Below, piece after piece: positions 26,401 to 36,150 of a stretch of 64,000 bases of DNA. The notes beneath the pieces were generated by a model. It was not told the origin of the DNA, did not search any database, and worked only from the letters and a program-made list of their open reading frames with translations. The DNA is from Omphiscola glabra (taxonomy: Eukaryota > Mollusca > Gastropoda > Lymnaeidae), in contig OZ024798.1 of assembly GCA_964017045.1 (NCBI GenBank), positions 10,003,793 to 10,067,792 on the forward strand, written 5' to 3'. Within the stretch, counting starts at the first letter, position 1. Each line of letters begins with the position of its first letter. Made by a program: the position numbers and the translations under genes.

Positions 26401-29400
26401 ATCTTTTTAAATTTTTAGTTTTTTGTCAAAAACGCAAATAGGTGTACAGTTTAAATTTAAAATGAAATATAATGAATGTACCTTTGATCGTTCAAAAAGC
26501 CGTGGCTAAAAAATGACATTTTAATATTGCATAATCCTTTTAATATTAGTCACAGTGTCATTCCAGTCATTTAAGGTGTTAAAATTTTTTATCATTTATT
26601 TAACACATATCAGCTTATTAAAGATAAGATAAGATTCTTTTATTAATCCAAATAAATGGAATTGTTTTTTTGATTGCATTGTACACATTCATTTTCAGCA
26701 TATAAATAAATTACATATTTTAATGGAGACAACATTCTACAGTCAGATGAATTTAAACACGTCATCAAAAGTATTGCTCTATCAGAACAATGAGCCAGCA
26801 TATGCCAAAAAAAGCTTATTTAAGCCTTTTTAAATGTTAAAAATTTGCAATTCCCTTTTTAAAAAATAGAAATTACTTCATTTTTTTTTTTTTAAATGTT
26901 ATTAAGACATTGAATTAAAATGATATTTGAACAATTAATAACATGGAAACTGTTCTCATTTAATTATAACTTTAGAAGTGACACTGCATTAGATACCAAG
27001 AATTTTCAGTTCATCAGCAGTGAAATTTGGGGTTTGCTCAAAGTGTTGCAATAAACGACCAGGTGTGCATATGACAACATTTGTACTGTTCATTTTCTTG
27101 GCTTCCTCTTTCAGGCCCTAGAAGAAGAAGAAAAAAAAACACAAAAAAAACAATGATAATCACACTTAGTTAAATACAGACGTGTCTCAAATAAAAAAAA
27201 AATTATGTTTATTGTATTACACCTTTTAATATTAATATATTTTTTAAATCAATAATCATTACTTTGGTCTATAACAGTGATTCCCAAAGTGGTCTATATG
27301 GACCCCCAGGGGTCTACGACAACTTGCAAGGGGGTCTATGGCAGCGGGTAAAAAAAAATGGGGGGGGTCCATGAAATGAAAATGGGGGTCCATGAAATGA
27401 AAATTGGATTCGACGATAGTGGATCTCATGTAAGCAGGTCAAGACTTCTATTTTGGCATTTTTAAATTTAAATAATAAATGTATAAAACTTAACATGCTT
27501 TTAAAAAAGTAATTCACACAGCACTTCACTACCGTTATAAATTTAAATCTTTCACAGTGAGTAGCACTATACCGCCTGTCAAAAATACATTTAAAGTATT
27601 TGTAAAGTATTAATGAATTTGCAAAAAATCAATATCAGGTAAGCAGGGGGTCTACCCAAAACCAAAAAACATGGCAAGGGGTCTACGAGACAAAAAATTT
27701 GGGAACCTCTGGTCTATAACTAATATGTCACCTATGCTTTAAATATGAAATAAACTTTTACAGACTAGAATTCATGCTTTCAACAAAAGAAATTTAAGAG
27801 CTTACCATCCCTCCAGTGACGAGGCCAAACGACAATTCATGAAGCTTTCCTATTTTTTTCAGCACATCAAATGATTGGTAGGCAAGTTCTCTGGTGGGAG
27901 AAATCACTAAAGCTGCCATCCCAAAGCTTGGAGTGAAGCGTTGCTTAAACAGCGTTTCCAAAATCTGGGAAAATTATCAGTGTCAAAATTTCAATGGTAT
28001 AATCTAAGAACCATTAATGTTTAACATAAAAAGGAAAGTTGTTTTCATTTAATTATTTATTTGTAAAACATAAATGACCTCCTCATGTGTTTGCATCTCT
28101 ATGCGTCAAGAATATTTTATCTATTTTGGTAAGTTAAAAGTCCAATTTCCACAGCAATTTTCTAAGGAAACTTATACATTTTAGCAAAATTAAACACAAA
28201 AATATTCAAACATAAAGCATATGGCTTGAACGCACTGGTATTAGGAAAGCAAGGGTTTTTCCTGATCCTGTTTTAGCAGCTCCCAAAATATCATGGCCTT
28301 TGAGTCCAAACATTAAAGATTCGCGCTGGATGTCGGTAGGCTTTGTGAAATTATTTGCTTTGAGTCCTGCAATAAACAAAAATAACTTTTATAGCCTGCG
28401 TTTTGGCCTAATTTTTTATTCAATGTAGAGCTGTAGCGTGCACCACTTATATCCCCCTTATTTTGTTTTGATATTTACATCACTGATTAAATGTGTAGCG
28501 CTCAACCATTACCCACCCCTCCCTTGATTGGGAACATTTTGTTCATTTTCTAATTTGTTCTAAAGAATGATATTGGGAGATACATTTTGTAGAATTTCTT
28601 TTCTGGAGGGTTTCAAACTTCCCCCCCCCCTATAAATAAATGCCTGCTTTCCCAGCTGTAAGAGATTTTTTGCTTGATTTCCTAGACACAAGAATTAATA
28701 TATTCATAAGAGTTTTCCCAGCTGTAAGAGATTTTTTGCTTGATTTCCTAGACACAAAACTTACAAGACTTAATATATAAGAGCCTTATAAGATTGTACT
28801 CTTTTTGTGTATGTGTGTGCCCATTAATATTTGTATATTTCAAGGATTATACTTTTTTCACTTGCTGTGCTGAAAGTTAATAGTTTTTATTTCTGTATAT
28901 TTGATTTTGTATTTTTATATAAATTTAATAGTATAATTAAATTGAGTATTGTTAACATCTCTAGCTTTGGTATCATTTTTCTTAGTATTCTGCTTTTCAG
29001 TCTTTTCTTCTTCTATATATTAAGGGCCCACGATCAATTTATTGATCATTATGGCTCCTATTGTTACATATTGTACATTTAACAAGCCAAATCTTAAAGC
29101 AGATTAAACTTGAAAAACCATATAATGGTATGTAACTGCAACATTTTTTAATTCAATATGAACGTCTATTTCAAATAAATACTGTAAAGCTTAAATTTTC
29201 TATCAGCTCAACAGCTAGTTAGGATTTTAGTATAAAGGAATGTGTTGTGATAAACTTACCCTCCAGAGTTTTCTTAGATATTGGAAGATCTGTAAATGCT
29301 TTGATATCTGCTGGAGCTATGTCCTGAAAATTGATATTTTCTTGAGATAATATGATCATAAATTACATACATCCAAATGACATTTTTTTTTTTACATTAT

Positions 29401-30477
29401 ACACTGGTATAACAAAACAAAAAGCAAATCTATATTCTTTTTATAAAACCCAATTCCTATTAACTGATTGAATACTTATATAGGCCCCCCTATAGGGCTT
29501 GTACCCATGCTATTTTAGCATGCTCACAGAGCTCTGATGTTCTTTAATCTGTTTAAAGAAAAAAAATCTTAAAATGTTTCTTAAATGATTTTCTATCATT
29601 TTCAATTTCTCTCATAATTTTGGCACACACGGGTAACTGTGTTGAAAAGCGCAGGTTCTTTAATGATACGTGTTTAGAAAACTGATACTTCTCTGGCATT
29701 TTAAGGGTAAACTTGAATATTTATTTAGTGTATGTTTATGTTATTTATTAAAAAATATTGACAGCTCAATAGTAAATAACTAGTCTGTGTGATTTTTCTC
29801 TTAGCATATTTTTTGTTATACAATTATGAATAGTAGCATGACAATTTCAATACTATTTAGGCTTAGGGGTGAATTGTTGAGCTTTTTTTTAATAATCTGT
29901 CATTTTGGATTTTATTCCTGGATCTTGAAAGATATGCTATGGAAGTAAAATGGTTTAATTACTTTTCCTTAAGCCTCCTGAGCTATTATCATGGCTTAAA
30001 CTTGTATAATGGAATAAGTATACGTTTAATTTAAGTAGCTAAAATAAATTATTTACAAAATAAAATATAGTACAGGTTCAATGGAGGCCTGCATGCAACA
30101 CCGTCACACTTTTTTTTTTTAAAAGGTTTAGGATCTCTTTAATGCCAGAAAACTTAAGTAGTCTAAAAAATATAACACAGCTATAAATAAAAATGATGCC
30201 TATCTGAGCCTATCAAAATCAAGGATCAAAGCTGATTATTTCAGAAACTTAAATCTAAAATTAAAGAAAACTACACATAATTATTTCTTTTGCTTTTAAA
30301 TACTTCTTTTGGTTGATCAAAGGATGGCCAAAGTCTTGCATTCAAAGCCTCTATTTCTGGGTCATCTGTATTTCGCTTTTTATGTCGTTTTTCTTGAATT
30401 TTCTTGAAATTTTTTGATCTCTTTACTAGTGCTGGCTTTTTTTTCACCATGGAGAACTTCTGCATCTTGGACTTCAT
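17216..30477 (-). CDS. DDX10: DDX10-type (Dbp4) DEAD-box ATP-dependent RNA helicase
   Basis: DDX10/Dbp4 is a nucleolar RNA helicase of small-subunit ribosome biogenesis. In transcript order the exons are a probable first exon within 30477-30271, then 29323-29260, 28366-28236, 27964-27806, 27117-26997, 26388-26274, 26115-26019, 25809-25705, 24195-24033, 23722-23638, 21956-21855, 21643-21556, 21339-21260, 20932-20711, 20493-20385, 20224-20117, 19667-19542, 18055-17993, 17786-17638 and 17420-17216. The last nineteen total 2292 bases, exactly 763 codons plus stop, and every junction keeps phase. Helicase motifs appear in order: Q motif (FTDLP, KPTDIQ), [10 protein letters not shown], Ia [58 protein letters not shown] and [16 protein letters not shown] match DDX10 rather than DDX18 or DDX31. 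A Dbp4-type C-terminal domain follows, then acidic low-complexity blocks and a basic coiled stretch. Total length, about 820-830 residues, fits the family (human about 875). Confidence 0.95.
17638..17786 (-). CDS. DDX10: DDX10 exon, second acidic block
   Basis: It codes [20 protein letters not shown] and a D/E/S-rich run ending DETEDD. The donor is gtgagt, in phase 2. Confidence 0.88.
17993..18055 (-). CDS. DDX10: DDX10 exon, charged helical region
   Basis: Twenty-one codons, [20 protein letters not shown] then S, continue the coiled stretch. The donor is gtaagt. Confidence 0.88.
18281..19415 (-). repeat. Old interspersed repeat in a DDX10 intron, split by a MITE
   Basis: It starts with a run of ATT triplets, then a block with TATAGCACGGTACCCCAACC and CTCACCACGCTGTACATG. 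It resumes after the nested piggyBac-like element with blocks such as GTGTTTTGAGTGCATTTTTG. These read like a dispersed repeat found widely in invertebrate genomes. Assignment is from memory, its superfamily is unknown to me, and the orientation given is a guess. Confidence 0.45.
18410..18949. mobile_element. piggyBac-like MITE with TTAA target duplication
   Basis: The ends are perfect inverted CCCTTTACAGT and ACTGTAAAGGG, flanked by TTAA at 18406-18409 and 18950-18953. TTAA duplication and a CCC start are piggyBac hallmarks. The 540-bp interior has no transposase. It is inserted in the older repeat of this intron. Confidence 0.8.
19542..19667 (-). CDS. DDX10: DDX10 exon, charged helical region
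   Basis: It codes [20 protein letters not shown] then a basic/acidic helix with [13 protein letters not shown]. It is phase 0. Confidence 0.9.
20117..20224 (-). CDS. DDX10: DDX10 exon, basic linker
   Basis: It codes [20 protein letters not shown] then [16 protein letters not shown], like the TKVVFDEEG block of DDX10 homologues. The donor is gtaaga. Confidence 0.9.
20385..20493 (-). CDS. DDX10: DDX10 exon, acidic linker
   Basis: It codes [20 protein letters not shown] then a [13 protein letters not shown] tail. The donor is gtcagt. Confidence 0.9.
20711..20932 (-). CDS. DDX10: DDX10 exon, end of conserved domain and first acidic block
   Basis: It starts [20 protein letters not shown] and passes into a run rich in D, E and S ([20 protein letters not shown]). 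The acceptor used gives exact phase with the exon before. Confidence 0.92.
21260..21339 (-). CDS. DDX10: DDX10 exon, C-terminal Dbp4-type domain
   Basis: It codes [20 protein letters not shown] then DLEAFA; the family carries a YxRSVYLMKDK-like block here. The donor is gtaagt. Confidence 0.92.
21556..21643 (-). CDS. DDX10: DDX10 exon, C-terminal Dbp4-type domain
   Basis: It codes [20 protein letters not shown] then KDLKDNAQK, matching the VQKKLES and DLKERAQ region of DDX10. The donor is gtaata. Confidence 0.92.
21855..21956 (-). CDS. DDX10: DDX10 exon after the helicase core
   Basis: It codes [20 protein letters not shown] then [13 protein letters not shown]. The intron before it carries the 25-bp minisatellite. 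Confidence 0.94.
22171..23369. repeat. 25-bp minisatellite, about 48 copies, in a DDX10 intron
   Basis: The unit is CCTCCTCCAGTGAACAACAG plus TGCAG. Variants are C or T in the first block and CCAG or CCCG before TGAAC. Because 25 is not divisible by 3 and the unit lacks stops on the - strand, all three - frames stay open and spell the same 25-residue cycle. This gives long but spurious reading frames. The G-rich strand is the DDX10 sense strand. Confidence 0.95.
23638..23722 (-). CDS. DDX10: DDX10 exon with motif VI
   Basis: It codes [20 protein letters not shown] then HRVGRTA. HRxGRxxR holds the arginine finger. The donor is gtcagt. A 31-bp minisatellite starts about 55 bp upstream of this exon's acceptor side. 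Confidence 0.95.
23779..24003. repeat. 31-bp minisatellite, about 7 copies, in a DDX10 intron
   Basis: The unit reads GGCATGAAACAAGAGAAATG then GAGATGGAAAG. It fills most of the 310-bp intron between the motif V and motif VI exons. Confidence 0.9.
24033..24195 (-). CDS. DDX10: DDX10 exon with motif V
   Basis: It codes [40 protein letters not shown] and [11 protein letters not shown], completing RGLD across the junction. The donor is gtactt. Confidence 0.95.
24606..24940. repeat. 30-bp minisatellite, about 11 copies, in a DDX10 intron
   Basis: The unit reads GTGATGAGAGGAACAGGTGT then TTGGGAGGGT. Copies are nearly identical, with single-base variants such as GAGCAGG and GATCAGG. Confidence 0.95.
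25088..25455 (+). mobile_element. tRNA-Leu-like SINE in a DDX10 intron
   Basis: The head has a tRNA-like A box (GTCACCAAGCGGTCTAAA, recalling the leucine tRNA GAGCGGTCTAAG) near 25101-25118 and a B box (GAGTTCGATCCCCACC) near 25147-25162. These are followed by a C run and about 250 bp of tRNA-unrelated body to near 25455. The tRNA part cannot fold as a clean cloverleaf, so it is not a functional tRNA. It is inserted opposite to DDX10. Confidence 0.7.
25705..25809 (-). CDS. DDX10: DDX10 exon, start of RecA domain 2
   Basis: Its 35 codons start [20 protein letters not shown] and end [11 protein letters not shown], in the motif IV region. It is phase 0 at both ends. Confidence 0.93.
26019..26115 (-). 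CDS. DDX10: DDX10 exon joining the two RecA domains
   Basis: It codes [20 protein letters not shown] and [12 protein letters not shown], as in the DDX10 linker. The donor is gtgagg. Confidence 0.93.
26274..26388 (-). CDS. DDX10: DDX10 exon with DEAD and SAT motifs
   Basis: It codes [20 protein letters not shown] and [14 protein letters not shown] couples magnesium-ATP hydrolysis and SAT links it to unwinding. The donor is gtaagt. Confidence 0.96.
26997..27117 (-). CDS. DDX10: DDX10 exon with motif Ib
   Basis: It codes [20 protein letters not shown], then [20 protein letters not shown]. The TPGR and LLQH pair is typical of DDX10. The donor is gtatct. Confidence 0.95.
27275..27711. mobile_element. 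hAT-type MITE with perfect 8-bp target duplication
   Basis: The ends are CAGTGATTCCCAAA and TTTGGGAACCTCTG. GTCTATAA flanks both sides (27267-27274 and 27712-27719). It is about 437 bp, non-coding and within a DDX10 intron. Confidence 0.88.
27806..27964 (-). CDS. DDX10: DDX10 exon with motif Ia
   Basis: Its 53 codons include [20 protein letters not shown] and [14 protein letters not shown] contacts RNA in DEAD-box proteins. The donor is gtaag. Confidence 0.95.
28236..28366 (-). CDS. DDX10: DDX10 exon with Walker A (motif I)
   Basis: It codes [20 protein letters not shown] then [21 protein letters not shown] is the P-loop that holds the ATP phosphates. The donor is gtgcgt. Confidence 0.95.
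28651..28760. repeat. Two-copy 66-bp direct duplication in a DDX10 intron
   Basis: The block CCCAGCTGTAAGAGATTTTT and its continuation to about CTAGACACAA occurs at 28651 and again at 28717. Confidence 0.85.
29008..29065 (+). repeat. Dispersed short repeat, copy 1
   Basis: It contains TATATTAAGGGCCCACGATC and TTATTGATCATTATGGCTCC, shared with 32206-32262. GATCAATTTATTGATC is a small inverted repeat. Confidence 0.7.
29260..29323 (-). CDS. DDX10: DDX10 exon, start of Q motif
   Basis: It codes [20 protein letters not shown] and EG, with a gtaag donor and cag acceptor. FTDLP begins the Q motif that reads the adenine of ATP. Confidence 0.93.
30271..30477 (-). CDS. DDX10: Probable first coding exon of DDX10
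   Basis: It starts with ATG at 30477-30475 and codes a basic N-terminus ([40 protein letters not shown]) like the lysine-rich start of DDX10 proteins. The frame is open to a stop at 30271. The next exon begins in phase 0, so the donor should be an in-phase GT: one candidate follows base 30304 (gtattt), another 30277 (gtgtag), and both are weak. A separate small gene is the alternative. Confidence 0.6.
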   Translation of the reverse strand: MKSKMQKFSMVKKKPALVKRSKNFKKIQEKRHKKRNTDDPEIEALNARLWPSFDQPKEVFKSKRNNYV

Positions 30478-31594
30478 TTTTAAGTTTTAAAAATGCAAGC
30501 GTTAAGAAAATGTGCCCTCTTAATGTGTCTTAATAATGAAGTGTGATATATTAATCAAAATCATAAAAGATTTGTGATATTTTGATAGCTTATTGATGAT
30601 AAAACGATAAGTTTTTCGTGTTTCAGAACGTGGTTAATGTAAACAGGAAGTAGATTTAATTTTTCAAATTTGATTGGAATACAGTCCATGACAGTTTTTT
30701 ACTAAATTTCCTAAGACATTTTCTACATTTTATAAATTAATTATTTCGCATTAATAAGTAACGAAAATAATTGAAAAGAAACACTTGACTTGTTCCTTGT
30801 TTGTTCCTCCCCCACGCTTTTTTTTTTCAAAGTTGGACACCGAGAGTTGACTGATATAGTGAAAGAACTTTTAGATTTTTTAAAGCTATTTTTACGACGT
30901 TTTGGAGAAAATGACAATAAATACAACAAAATCAAACATTCAAAAACATTTTTAAAAAACAAAATAATAAATTACAGGCAGGACAAGTCATAGCTTAGGG
31001 ATCGGGATAACACACCCTGACACTCGAGAGATAGTAAACAGTATTTTTTTTTTTAATACATAACTTTGTGAACAGTCTTTCAAACACGACAATGACAGCT
31101 TACAATTTTTTATGATAACAAGTCTAAACATTTTTAAGTATTGTAATTGGTTTTGTAGAAAATCTTTGATTGTGTTTGTTCTTCTTTGTTATAAATTCGA
31201 GATTCATATTCTTAAATTGAAATTCAGAAAACTTCACACTTAAATTCTGTAAACAATTTCAGCGCCACGTCATTCTTCTATTCCAGAAAGTATAAATGAA
31301 AACTTATTAGGATCTATTTTTGACGTATTTGAAAACATGCATTAGTAGATCTCAATATAATGCTCCGTATTAGCTGGTTAAATAATTGATAAAATTTCTG
31401 TTGGTTAAAAATCCAATATGCTTTGCTTGTTTTGAGTAAGTTGCAAGGTTGGTTGTTTCGTTCATGTCATAAGGATTATGGGCGCAACCCATTTAATTTA
31501 TCGTGTCACTAATCATTTTCTGCCTTCTTGGATACTACTTCTGAGCTAAGTGCTATATTATATTTTTTTTATACATTCTCATTTTATTCGTTTT
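30478..31594. other. DDX10 upstream flank
   Basis: AT-rich DNA directly upstream of the DDX10 start should contain its 5' UTR and promoter, but I see no clear core promoter element. No coding evidence was seen. Confidence 0.4.
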
Positions 31595-31745
31595 TGTGTT
31601 TGTTCGCTTATGAAGGCTTCCGGCCGACACGTTCGTTGTTTTGTTGCGTTCCTTTTATCAGGTTTAACCTTACTGTGTTCTTCTAATTTCCTATTGTGCT
31701 AACCTGATTGCAGTCTCTCCCATTATTACCTAATTTATCGTGGCA
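31595..31745 (+). mobile_element. Penelope-like element end, copy 1, with hammerhead-like core
   Basis: CGCTTATGAAGGCTTCCGGC then CGACACG resembles the hammerhead ribozyme layout CTGATGA-stem-GAAA of Penelope-like retroelements, with core substitutions. The downstream stretch, ending near GATTGCAGTCTCTCCC, parallels 35600-35690, so both are ends of one repeat family. Confidence 0.45.
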
Positions 31746-31831
31746 GGCTGCAGGGTAGAAATTTACCGACCTTATGGTCTATTCAAAAGTTCATTTGAAT
31801 GTTCAAACGAGTCATTGGCCAATTTATTTTT

Positions 31832-31890
31832 TTTTATTGAAATTAAATATTTTTTTAAAAATTGAAATTAAATATTTTTTTAAAAATATT
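31832..31890. repeat. Two-copy 26-bp direct repeat
   Basis: TTGAAATTAAATATTTTTTT and a few A bases are repeated head to tail. Confidence 0.8.
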
Positions 31891-33229
31891 AATATTATTA
31901 TAACTTGTTTTATATGCATATTTGTACAAGATGCCCATTAAAACTGACTATCATACATGTCCTCATCACACTTCTTTTCTAAAAATAATAATCCCGTGTC
32001 GTGGGGCCCTCGTTTGCATTTTGGTTAATTTGGCACCATATTTCGAGCATGATATAATGTGCATTGATATAAATTGATTGGATGATGTCATTGAAATTCA
32101 GGAGATGCTCCGCTCTTGCTTACCATGGACACGCTAAGTGATTGGTATAGAAGTTATAGCAACCTGCTGCAAATATTTTCAGCCGTTTTTAATCCACTTG
32201 AGAACTTCTTCTTCTTCTATATATTAAGGGCCCACGATCACTTTATTGATCATTATGGCTCCTGTGAATGTAGATGGGATTTGCAATGTTTCTGTGCCTG
32301 GTGTTGAGGATATTTCACTGGTTATAAGAGTGAGTGAGTGAGGGTATCATGCACTGGGGGTTGGAAGGCCTGAGGCAATAGACGCAAATGAGTCAAGTGT
32401 TGTCGCCTCAATGATTTAAGTTCTTGATTTGTGACGATTGTAAGCTAAAAGACATTAAAGAAGAAATATTAAATTAAATTAACTTATTTTGTGAAACTTG
32501 AAGGTAAGGGAGGATACTTAAAGGTGGTTTTTTTTCCGTACTTACCGTACATCATTCTCAATGCTTTTATTTGGGACATAGCCAAAACATTTTGAAAAAG
32601 ATTAAATACTCAAATAAGATTTTTTTTTTTTAAATATATATAAAAATCTATAAAAATTTAGTTGTATTTATAAGAACTCTGCAATTGTCTATATTTTAGA
32701 CGCACAAACATTGTTCGAAAAATGTTTTCTAAAAATTATGTATTTGAAAATGATATTATGTCAGCTTATTTAGTTAAACAATTTTGTTTAAATTTAAAAT
32801 ATTTTTTAAAAATGTCTTTTAAAAAAGCAATTATATATATAATATATTAAACTATATTTATAAAGTTTCAATCTTTAAGAACACATGTAATTCACAGGGT
32901 TATTTTTAAATGGTCTCACTCAAAAAGTTGTGTTTTTTAACTTTGAGAAAGTATAAGTACCCCCCCCCCCCTCATTTTTCAGCTTCAAGTTTTACAAAAT
33001 AATTTAATTTAACGCTTCATCTTTACTTTGCGTTTAAAATGTTTATTAGCAGTGATTAAAAGCCTAAACAGATTGTTTTGTACTTTTTTTTAATAGTCAC
33101 AAGTCAAGAACTGAAATCATTAGTTCTAAAGTGGATACACGGGGGTTAACCAGATCTGTTAGGTGAGTGGGTGATTTGCTCCTTTACATTTACATTCTGG
33201 CATTGGAACCCCTCCTGAAGAAGGTCAAG
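31891..33229. other. AT-rich repeat-bearing DNA
   Basis: It carries the second copy of the dispersed short repeat (32206-32262) and a GTGA run near 32330. Nothing coding is visible. Confidence 0.5.
32206..32262 (+). repeat. Dispersed short repeat, copy 2
   Basis: It matches 29008-29065 almost base for base through ATTATGGCTCCT, then continues into GTAGATGGGATTTGCAATG, which copy 1 lacks. Confidence 0.7.
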
Positions 33230-33425
33230 CAGGGCCGGATTTACAGACAGGCCGACTAGGCCGTGGCCTAGACGCCCCGCGAAATAAGGGGCCCCAAAAT
33301 TGGGAGTAGTGTATAAAAAAAAAATATTTTTGAATTAAAAAAACTTAGCAATATTTTTTATTTTTCAAAATGGGGCCTCAAATTTTTTTTGGCCTAGGGC
33401 CTCTAAAATTATAAATCCGGCCCTG
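33230..33425. mobile_element. hAT-type MITE with 8-bp target duplication (7 of 8)
   Basis: The ends are perfect inverted CAGGGCCGGATTTA and TAAATCCGGCCCTG. The flanks are AGGTCAAG (33222-33229) and AGGTCAAA (33426-33433). It is 196 bp and non-coding. Confidence 0.9.
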
Positions 33426-33433
33426 AGGTCAAA

Positions 33434-34729
33434 GAAAAAGAGAAAGCTAAAGGGGTTGGGATGCCTAGGAGTAAGGAGTTGAGGCTTACAACTCCAATTG
33501 CATTTTTAGATGGCACAATCATTTTATTTCCATGCTCATAGAATAGCAATTTACACACACAAAATTAAATACTTTTTTTTTTCAAGAGATTGGGCAGCGA
33601 CAGTGTGTCCAAAGTAAACATAACCAAATCTGAAAATAGTGGGATTGGTAAATGTGGAAAAATAGATTCAAATTATTTTTATGAAAAGTAAGGTGAAATA
33701 GTCTTAGGACTTATATTTCACACAATTAGACACCGAAACTTGGGAAAACGTGAAACAATCAATAAGAGCAGTATTTGAAAAATACAAGCAAACGTTATCT
33801 CAACTGTAAAAGCAATTGACTTGTTTCGATTCTACAGTCGACACAGTTTACAGTTTTTTATTCTATTCATCAAGTTCAAGTGCTTTCCCGCTGTTTCGTA
33901 AATGTTTAGTATATCATAATAGATGTTTTGTACAGTATATAAATGTTAAGTTTAGTATATTATATAAATGTTTTATTTAGAATATTATATAAATGTTTAT
34001 AATAGTATATTTTATAAATTTTATTATAGTATATTATGGGATCTACAGTAATTTCATACGGTGAGTTTTATTAAGACCGTGATACATGCCATTTAAAGTA
34101 ATTGATTATGTGTACGTGATACATGTCATTTAAAGTAATTTAAGACAAGTTTAAATTCTCAAGATCCGTTTGTTGCTGACGCCGAAAGTGGGCAGATATT
34201 TTCCCTGGGGATTTCTGCCCAGAAATAACGGGTCTGTGAACAAAACAAAATTATCGCCCATTTTACACCTGATTTTTCTCCCTTTGATGCCCACAGGATA
34301 CAGTTGGACTTGCTCAGTCTACTTTCAAACTCAGCTACAATATCTCGTAATGGGTTGTTAATGAATGTTAACCGTGATCCGCATAGCGGGCGCACATTCA
34401 AAGGGTCAAAGAATTGAAAAGAGGTCGAAGAAATGAATGGAGGACTGATTGTAACGCTATAACGATATTAGTGGACGATAAGAAATCACACTGATTAGAC
34501 AGATTATTCACGTGACTGTTCTATAGAGCTACTCATTTCATCTTTTTTTTTTTAATAGGAATATATATATACTTAATATAAGGATTAATGAAAACCAAAA
34601 TCATTTAGAGTTTGGGGGAAGGGTGTGTGTGGGGGGGGGGGAGTTAAAATGAAAATTGGTTGCCATGAATTACAAAATACGACGTGTTTTAAAGGACTAA
34701 CATTTATTTTTGTCCATCCATCCACCCCT
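33434..34729. other. AT-rich non-coding DNA
   Basis: A short run of near-repeats with TATATAAATGTTTT occurs at 33910-34030. No gene is supported. Confidence 0.5.
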
Positions 34730-34923
34730 GTGGCGCTACAGCCCGTGTGACGCTACAGCCCGTGTGGGGCTACAGCCCGTGTGACGCTACAGCCCGTGTG
34801 ACGCTACAGCCCGTGTGGCGCTACAGCCCGTGTGGGGCTACAGCCCGTGTGGGGCTACAGCCCGTGTGGGGCTACAGCCCGTGTGGGGCTGCAGCCCGTG
34901 TGGGGCTACAGCCCGTGTGGGGC
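34730..34923. repeat. 17-bp minisatellite, about 11 copies
   Basis: The unit is CCCGTGTGGGGCTACAG, with a GACGCTACAG variant. Confidence 0.95.
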
Positions 34924-35049
34924 TTTGGTCTACCTAACCACATCTATCCACTCATACCTAGCTGATGCTTTTCTTTTCCATGATTGGATTCCCAGCTGCT
35001 GTAGATGAGTAGATCCCAGCCTTTATTTTTGTATTTCCTAGAAATCGAT

Positions 35050-35452
35050 GCTTAAAGAATGCCCTGGAGGGTTGTCATAAACTTTAGGAATGCCCTGGAG
35101 GGTTGTCATAAACTTTAGGAATGCCCAAGGTTGTCATAAACTTTAGGAATGCCCAAGGTTGTCATAAACTTTAGGAATGCCCAGGGTTGTCATAAACTTT
35201 AGGAATGCCCAGGGTTGTCATAGACTTTAGGAATGCCCAGGGTTGTCATAGACTTTAGGAATGCCCAGGGTTGTCATAAACTTTAGGAATGCCCAAGGTT
35301 GTCATAAGCCATAGGAACGCCCCGGTTTGTCATAACTCATGCATGGAACCCCCTGCGTTGTCATAACTCATGGAACCCTTTGTGTTGTCAGAACTCGTGA
35401 AACGCCCTGGGTTGTCATAACTCATGGAACGCCCTGGGTTCTCATAAACTAA
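35050..35452. repeat. About 28-bp minisatellite, about 14 copies
   Basis: The unit reads GAATGCCCAGGGTTGTCATA then AACTTTAG. Copies become more diverged after 35300. Confidence 0.92.
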
Positions 35453-35539
35453 AGGAAGGCCCTGATTCGAGCACACTGAATCTTTAATTAGGCAACAACA
35501 AAGCAGATCTCTACAGTTTTTTATTTACTGTGCTCTGTT

Positions 35540-35700
35540 TCTTGTCGTACTTCTAGTTCTCCTGTTCGTTGAAGAAGGCTCTAGGCCGAAACGTTCACAT
35601 CGTATTGTCCTGTCTTTTGATTCAAGTTTCAACATACCTTGTTCTACTATTTCACTCACAAAGCTTGAATGCAGTCCCTTAAATATTATCTATTTGACTC
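35540..35700 (+). mobile_element. Penelope-like element end, copy 2, with hammerhead-like remnant
   Basis: GAAGAAGGCTCTAGGCCGAA then ACGTT keeps the GGC...GCC stem and the GAAAC strand of a hammerhead core. The CTGATGA strand is degraded. It aligns with the repeat end at 31595-31745. Confidence 0.45.
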
Positions 35701-35806
35701 TTTAGAATCAGTAAGTTTTAAAAACAAACAAAAAATGTTCCTAATGGCAAAGTGATCGCCAAGCGACGTTCATTGTTGGTCGAAAATATTGACAATTGTT
35801 CAATAC

Positions 35807-35877
35807 TATATGCACAGTTGGACACCAATATGCACAGTTGGACACCACTATGCACAGTTGGACACCAACATGCACAT
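35807..35877. repeat. 21-bp tandem repeat, three copies
   Basis: TATGCACAGTTGGACACCA repeats with two linker bases. Confidence 0.9.
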
Positions 35878-35984
35878 AAAAAACACCGAGTGTAACTAAA
35901 AACACATTGACATTGTATTAAAAGATTTCCACGTACAAAATTATTCATCCGTAAAATCCATCAAGATTATCACTATTCGTTTAA

Positions 35985-36150
35985 AAGATCACCATAATCA
36001 TCACCATAATTATCACCATAATCATCACCAGATTCATCACCACATTCACCACCATTTTCATCACGACATTCACCACCATATTCATCACCATATTCATCCC
36101 CATATTCATCCCCAAATTCATCACCATATTCATCAACACATTCAAATTAA
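35985..36150. repeat. ATCACC-type short tandem repeat
   Basis: Degenerate 6- and 12-bp units of CATCACCATATT type fill this stretch. Confidence 0.85.

Noticed and set aside
17216..30477. Assignment to DDX18, DDX31 or another DEAD-box family
   Set aside because: LLQH after [13 protein letters not shown] after [20 protein letters not shown] and the acidic C-terminus match DDX10/Dbp4 best.
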